A DNA stretch of 9,072 nucleotides, from contig JALSLS010000388.1 in NCBI GenBank assembly GCA_026988195.1, positions 1 through 9,072 on the forward strand, read 5' to 3'. Under the pieces are notes generated by a model. It searched no databases, was not told the DNA's origin, and saw only the letters and a list, made by a program, of their open reading frames with translations. The translations under genes and the position numbers were made by a program. Shown one piece after another: positions 6,360 to 9,072 of the stretch. This DNA comes from Methylomonas sp. (GTDB lineage Bacteria > Pseudomonadota > Gammaproteobacteria > Methylococcales > Methylomonadaceae). Within the stretch, counting starts at the first letter, position 1, and each line of letters begins with the position of its first letter.

Positions 6360-6586
6360 CTAAGGCAACTTGCAATAAACAAACCATCCCCATCGTTCCC
6401 ACGTTCTGCGTCACTGCCATTAAGCTAAGCAATTTGTGTAGGATGTGCTGACGACAGGAAGCGCATCAACTGTAAACGATGCGCTTCGCTCCTCAGCACA
6501 TCCTACCTGTTATATTAACTTATTAATGGCAGTGACGCAGAGCGTTGGAACTATTTTGGTGAGTTATTTATTGCGAGTTACCTAAG
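6360..6586. repeat. Large imperfect palindrome overlapping the truB 3' end
   Basis: Arms 6360-6423 and 6523-6586 are inverted repeats that align over 64 positions with no gap and about 51 matches. The inner 29 bp of each arm (6395-6423, 6523-6551, core CTGCGTCACTGCCATTAA) differ at only 2 positions; the outer part is more diverged but still recognisable, including GCAATAAA in both arms. The 99-bp centre carries a separate inverted REP pair (6438-6506). The right arm includes the truB stop codon and its last five codons (LGNSQ). In the truB transcript the stop codon would therefore lie in a long stem. The element encodes nothing. It may be a decayed mobile element whose end supplied the C-terminus of truB, or an inverted duplication of that end. 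Confidence 0.75.
6438..6506. repeat. Inverted pair of GTAG-type REPs (REPIN-like)
   Basis: Two REP-like units face outwards: 6438-6467 on plus and 6478-6506 on minus, with a 10-nt spacer. Each begins GTAGGATGTGCTGA and ends AAGCGCATC. Within each, GATGTGCT pairs with AGCGCATC (one G-T pair), leaving a loop of 9-10 nt: a GTAG head followed by a palindrome, as in REPs associated with RAYT transposases. The units differ mainly in the loop (GACGACAGGA against GAGGAGCGA). The sequence differs from the GTAGGAGCG repeats elsewhere in the window, so it is a second family. It sits at the centre of the larger palindrome, as if inserted at its tip. Confidence 0.75.
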
Positions 6587-7479
6587 TTAAAAATTTTCTT
6601 AGGGATCAGTTTACCATCCAATAGCATTTCTCCCAAGCCTAAAAATATTTGATCGCTATACATTCTGACAGAACCTTGAATTGATTCACATTGAAAGTCT
6701 ATTCTCTGCCCATGATTAATCAAAGTTGCTTGTTGACTTGTTAACTGAACTTTTGGAATATCTTGTAGTGGCTCATCAACCGCAAGTAGCTTTGATGTTA
6801 GCTGTTCCAGCGACATAGCTTGGCATTGCTCAAAAGTCAGCGCGTCTTCAAGCTTGAATTGTCCTGATTGTGTACGCCTCAGACCTGTGATTGTACCGCC
6901 ACAGCCCAACTTATGTCCAATATCCTCTGCTAAAGACCTTATATAGGTTCCTTTAGAACAAAGCACATCCAGCGTCAATGTACCTTCAGTTAGATCTAGC
7001 AACTTTAATTCAAAAATAGTTATTTTACGTGCTTTTCTTTCAATAACTATTCCTTCCCTTGCTAACTCATAAAGTTTTTTACCTTTATGCTTTAAGGCTG
7101 AATACATAGGAGGGACTTGATCTATTTCACCCGTAAAATGACTTAAACAATCATCAACCATTGCTTTAGATAGTGTGGGAACAGGCTTCTGCTCAATAAC
7201 TTGCCCCTCAGCATCACCTGTATCAGTCATAACACCTAGTTTTACAACAGCTTGATAACGTTTATTATCATCAAGCATCATTGCAGACACTTTTGTCGCC
7301 TCACCAAAACACAAAGGCAACAAGCCTGTAGCCATAGGGTCAAGACTTCCAGTATGTCCGCCTTTATTAGCATTAAATAAACGTCTAACTTCTTGTAATG
7401 CCTTATTAGAAGACACCCCTAAACGTTTATCTAATAAAATAATTCCATGAACATTTCGTCCAGACTTTCGCTTACTCAA
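6568..7479 (-). CDS. truB: tRNA pseudouridine(55) synthase
   Basis: TruB converts U55 in the T-loop of most tRNAs to pseudouridine and also acts as a tRNA-folding chaperone. The 303-aa protein (E. coli 314) has the catalytic block GGHTGSLDPMATGLLP with nucleophile D47, Y75 (KRYQA), the MYSALKHKGKKLY segment at 125-137, SKGTYIR with R181, and a C-terminal RNA-binding domain from about residue 240. The start is TTG: AGGAG (7486-7490) lies 6 nt upstream and the N-terminus aligns with E. coli MSRPRRRGRDINGVLLLDK; the first internal ATG (M49) would remove the active site. It begins 3 nt after the rbfA stop and in the same frame. The last five codons and the stop fall in a palindromic repeat, so the C-terminal residues may be element-derived; the fold should not be affected. 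Confidence 0.96.
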   Translation of the reverse strand: MSKRKSGRNVHGIILLDKRLGVSSNKALQEVRRLFNANKGGHTGSLDPMATGLLPLCFGEATKVSAMMLDDNKRYQAVVKLGVMTDTGDAEGQVIEQKPVPTLSKAMVDDCLSHFTGEIDQVPPMYSALKHKGKKLYELAREGIVIERKARKITIFELKLLDLTEGTLTLDVLCSKGTYIRSLAEDIGHKLGCGGTITGLRRTQSGQFKLEDALTFEQCQAMSLEQLTSKLLAVDEPLQDIPKVQLTSQQATLINHGQRIDFQCESIQGSVRMYSDQIFLGLGEMLLDGKLIPKKIFNLGNSQ

Positions 7480-7482
7480 GCC

Positions 7483-7845
7483 CTACTCCTGCTTATTTTT
7501 CTCATCCTCAGCAAGTAATTCAGCAACACGCATTCCTGTATCAAAAGAATTATCATAATAAAACCGAAAATCAGAAATATGCCTTAACCGCATTCTTTTT
7601 GCTACTTGATGACGTATAACAGGTGCTAATTCGTTTAGCACCTTTACATTTTCAACCTTAGCCTCATCATCACCATTTAAAACAGTGATATAAATTTTGG
7701 CAACAGCCAGATCTTTAGAGACCACTACCTCATTCACAGTAATAAAACCTAAACGAGGGTCTTCGATCTCCCGTTGAAATACATAAGCCAGTTCCTTCTG
7801 CATTTGAGAAGAAACTCGCTCACTACGACCATACTCTTTAGCCAC
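7483..7845 (-). CDS. rbfA: Ribosome-binding factor A
   Basis: RbfA is a small KH-like protein that binds the 30S precursor, helps mature the 5' end of 16S rRNA and supports growth in the cold. The 120-aa product has the family blocks SERVSSQMQKELA, DPRLGFITVNEV, and RMRLRHISDFRFYYDNSFD near the end; E. coli RbfA is 133 aa, so the tail is slightly shorter. The start is GTG, with GGGAG (7851-7855) 5 nt upstream; its G is the last base of the infB stop codon (TAGTG), a one-base overlap that implies coupled translation. The upstream partner IF2 and downstream TruB belong to the same translation operon. Confidence 0.96.
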   Translation of the reverse strand: MAKEYGRSERVSSQMQKELAYVFQREIEDPRLGFITVNEVVVSKDLAVAKIYITVLNGDDEAKVENVKVLNELAPVIRHQVAKRMRLRHISDFRFYYDNSFDTGMRVAELLAEDEKNKQE

Positions 7846-9072
7846 TACAGCTCCCGTTTAACTTCTATGCGCTCAAATACTTCGATCTGATCACCATTTT
7901 TGACATCGTTGTAGTTTTTCACACCGATACCACATTCCATACCCATTTTAACTTCATTGGCATCGTCTTTAAATCGACGTAATGACTCAAGCTGACCTTC
8001 GTATACCACAATATTGTCACGCAAAACCCTAATAGGTAAGCTACGTTTGACATAACCATCAATTACCATACAACCCGCAATCGCTCCAAGTTTAGGTGAT
8101 TTAAACACATCACGCACCTCAGCAAGCCCGACAATTTTTTCTTGTATTTCTGGTGCCAACATACCACTGATAGCACGCTTAACCTCGTCTATTGCCTCAT
8201 AAATAATACTGTAATAATGTAAATCAATTTCTTTTTCTTGAATCAATTTACGGGCTGCCGCATCTGCACGCACATTAAAACCAATCAAAATAGCACCTGA
8301 TGCTAATGCGAGGTTAGCATCACCTTCATTAATCCCGCCGACACCACCATAGACACAATTAACCGTAACCTCTTCATGAGTTAAGCCTACGAGTGACTCT
8401 CTTAATGCTTCTAAACTGCCTCGTACATCTGTCTTAATCACAATATTCAAAGTTGATACATCACCTGATTCCATCTTAGAAAAGACTTCATCAAGTTTTG
8501 AAGCTTGTTGTGCAGCATGTTTAGAAGATTTCTTTCTATCATGTCTATGACTAGCCAACTCTTTAGCCGACTTCTCATTTTGAGCAAAAGTAAACTCATC
8601 TCCTGCTTCAGGCGTACCAGAAAGACCTAAAATTTCCACAGGTGCCGAAGGCCCCGCTTCTTCTATTGACTTTCCATTTTCATCAAACATAGCTCTAACT
8701 CGACCATATTCTTGGCCACAAATCACTATTTGACCTTTTTTTAGCGTCCCTTTTTGCACCAGAATTGTTGCAACCGAACCACGCCCACGATCAAGCCTTG
8801 ATTCAATAACAAAACCTGAAGCAGCACCTTCAGCAGGGGCTTTTAATTCTAGAATTTCAGTTTGTAAGATCAATGATTCAATTAACTCATCTACCCCTTG
8901 ACCTGTTTTTGCTGAAACCTTAAGAAATTGAGTATTCCCTCCCCATTCTTCAGGTACAACATCAAGTGTTGCCATTTCTTGCATTACTTTATCTGGATTA
9001 GCATCTTGCTTATCCATTTTATTAATAGCGACAATCAAAGGAACACCCGCTGCCTTGGCATGCTCAACTGCT
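7845..9072 (-). CDS. infB: Translation initiation factor IF2, C-terminal part (5' end outside window)
   Basis: IF2 is the GTPase that brings fMet-tRNA to the 30S subunit and promotes subunit joining. The window holds the last 408 codons, open to the right edge; E. coli IF2 is 890 aa, so roughly half is present. The fragment begins AVEHAKAAGVPLIVAINKMD and includes the G4 motif NKMD and the G5 motif SAK (VSAKTGQG), so G1-G3 and the N-terminal domains lie outside. After these come the second beta-barrel (around GFVIESRLDRGRG), domain III (around VIKTDVRGSLEALRESL) and the C-terminal domain that binds initiator tRNA, ending CGIGVKNYNDVKNGDQIEVFE. The TTG at 9038 is internal and not the real start. 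It ends in TAG, sharing its G with the rbfA start. Confidence 0.98.
   Translation of the reverse strand, partial: AVEHAKAAGVPLIVAINKMDKQDANPDKVMQEMATLDVVPEEWGGNTQFLKVSAKTGQGVDELIESLILQTEILELKAPAEGAASGFVIESRLDRGRGSVATILVQKGTLKKGQIVICGQEYGRVRAMFDENGKSIEEAGPSAPVEILGLSGTPEAGDEFTFAQNEKSAKELASHRHDRKKSSKHAAQQASKLDEVFSKMESGDVSTLNIVIKTDVRGSLEALRESLVGLTHEEVTVNCVYGGVGGINEGDANLALASGAILIGFNVRADAAARKLIQEKEIDLHYYSIIYEAIDEVKRAISGMLAPEIQEKIVGLAEVRDVFKSPKLGAIAGCMVIDGYVKRSLPIRVLRDNIVVYEGQLESLRRFKDDANEVKMGMECGIGVKNYNDVKNGDQIEVFERIEVKREL

Noticed and set aside
6177..6428. Plus-strand open frame of 83 codons
   Set aside because: It starts antisense to rpsO and ends in the palindrome; no ribosome-binding site or known domain.

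Overview
The window looks like part of the chromosome of an AT-rich gammaproteobacterium. All eight recognisable genes lie on the minus strand and are core functions close to their E. coli counterparts in sequence and length. The order infB-rbfA-truB-rpsO-pnp is the classic proteobacterial translation/RNA-processing cluster, and uvrC-pgsA is also a common gammaproteobacterial pair. A more precise placement (for example Methylococcales or Thiotrichales) is only a guess from base composition and repeat content.

Layout in the direction of transcription, right to left. The 3' part of infB (translation initiation factor IF2, 5' end outside the window) overlaps rbfA by one base, and rbfA is followed after 3 nt by truB. 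A 370-bp gap then holds a large nested palindrome that reaches into the last codons of truB, a stretch with a weak promoter candidate, and a hairpin in the rpsO leader. rpsO (ribosomal protein S15) is followed by a strong intrinsic terminator and then pnp (polynucleotide phosphorylase), which ends at a second, bidirectional terminator. A second transcription unit, uvrC-pgsA-tetR, follows: uvrC overlaps pgsA by 11 nt, and an unassigned TetR-family regulator starts 18 nt after pgsA. rbfA, truB and pnp start with GTG, TTG and TTG; each has a visible Shine-Dalgarno sequence.

The genes are ordinary; the interest is in the gaps. All three places with more than 300 bp of non-coding DNA are occupied by palindromic repeats. 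Two are about 96% identical copies (over a 155-bp core) of a 197-235 bp element whose ends are inverted, REP-like sequences beginning TGTAGGAGCG. One copy is just downstream of tetR and the other lies between uvrC and pnp. The third gap carries a different structure: a pair of inverted GTAG-type REPs (REPIN-like, 69 bp) sitting in the centre of a longer, imperfect inverted repeat with arms of about 64 bp. No transposase is encoded here, so these would be non-autonomous elements moved by something elsewhere in the genome, plausibly a RAYT (REP-associated tyrosine transposase).

There is no sign of a new multi-gene system, CRISPR array, prophage or RNA gene in the window.
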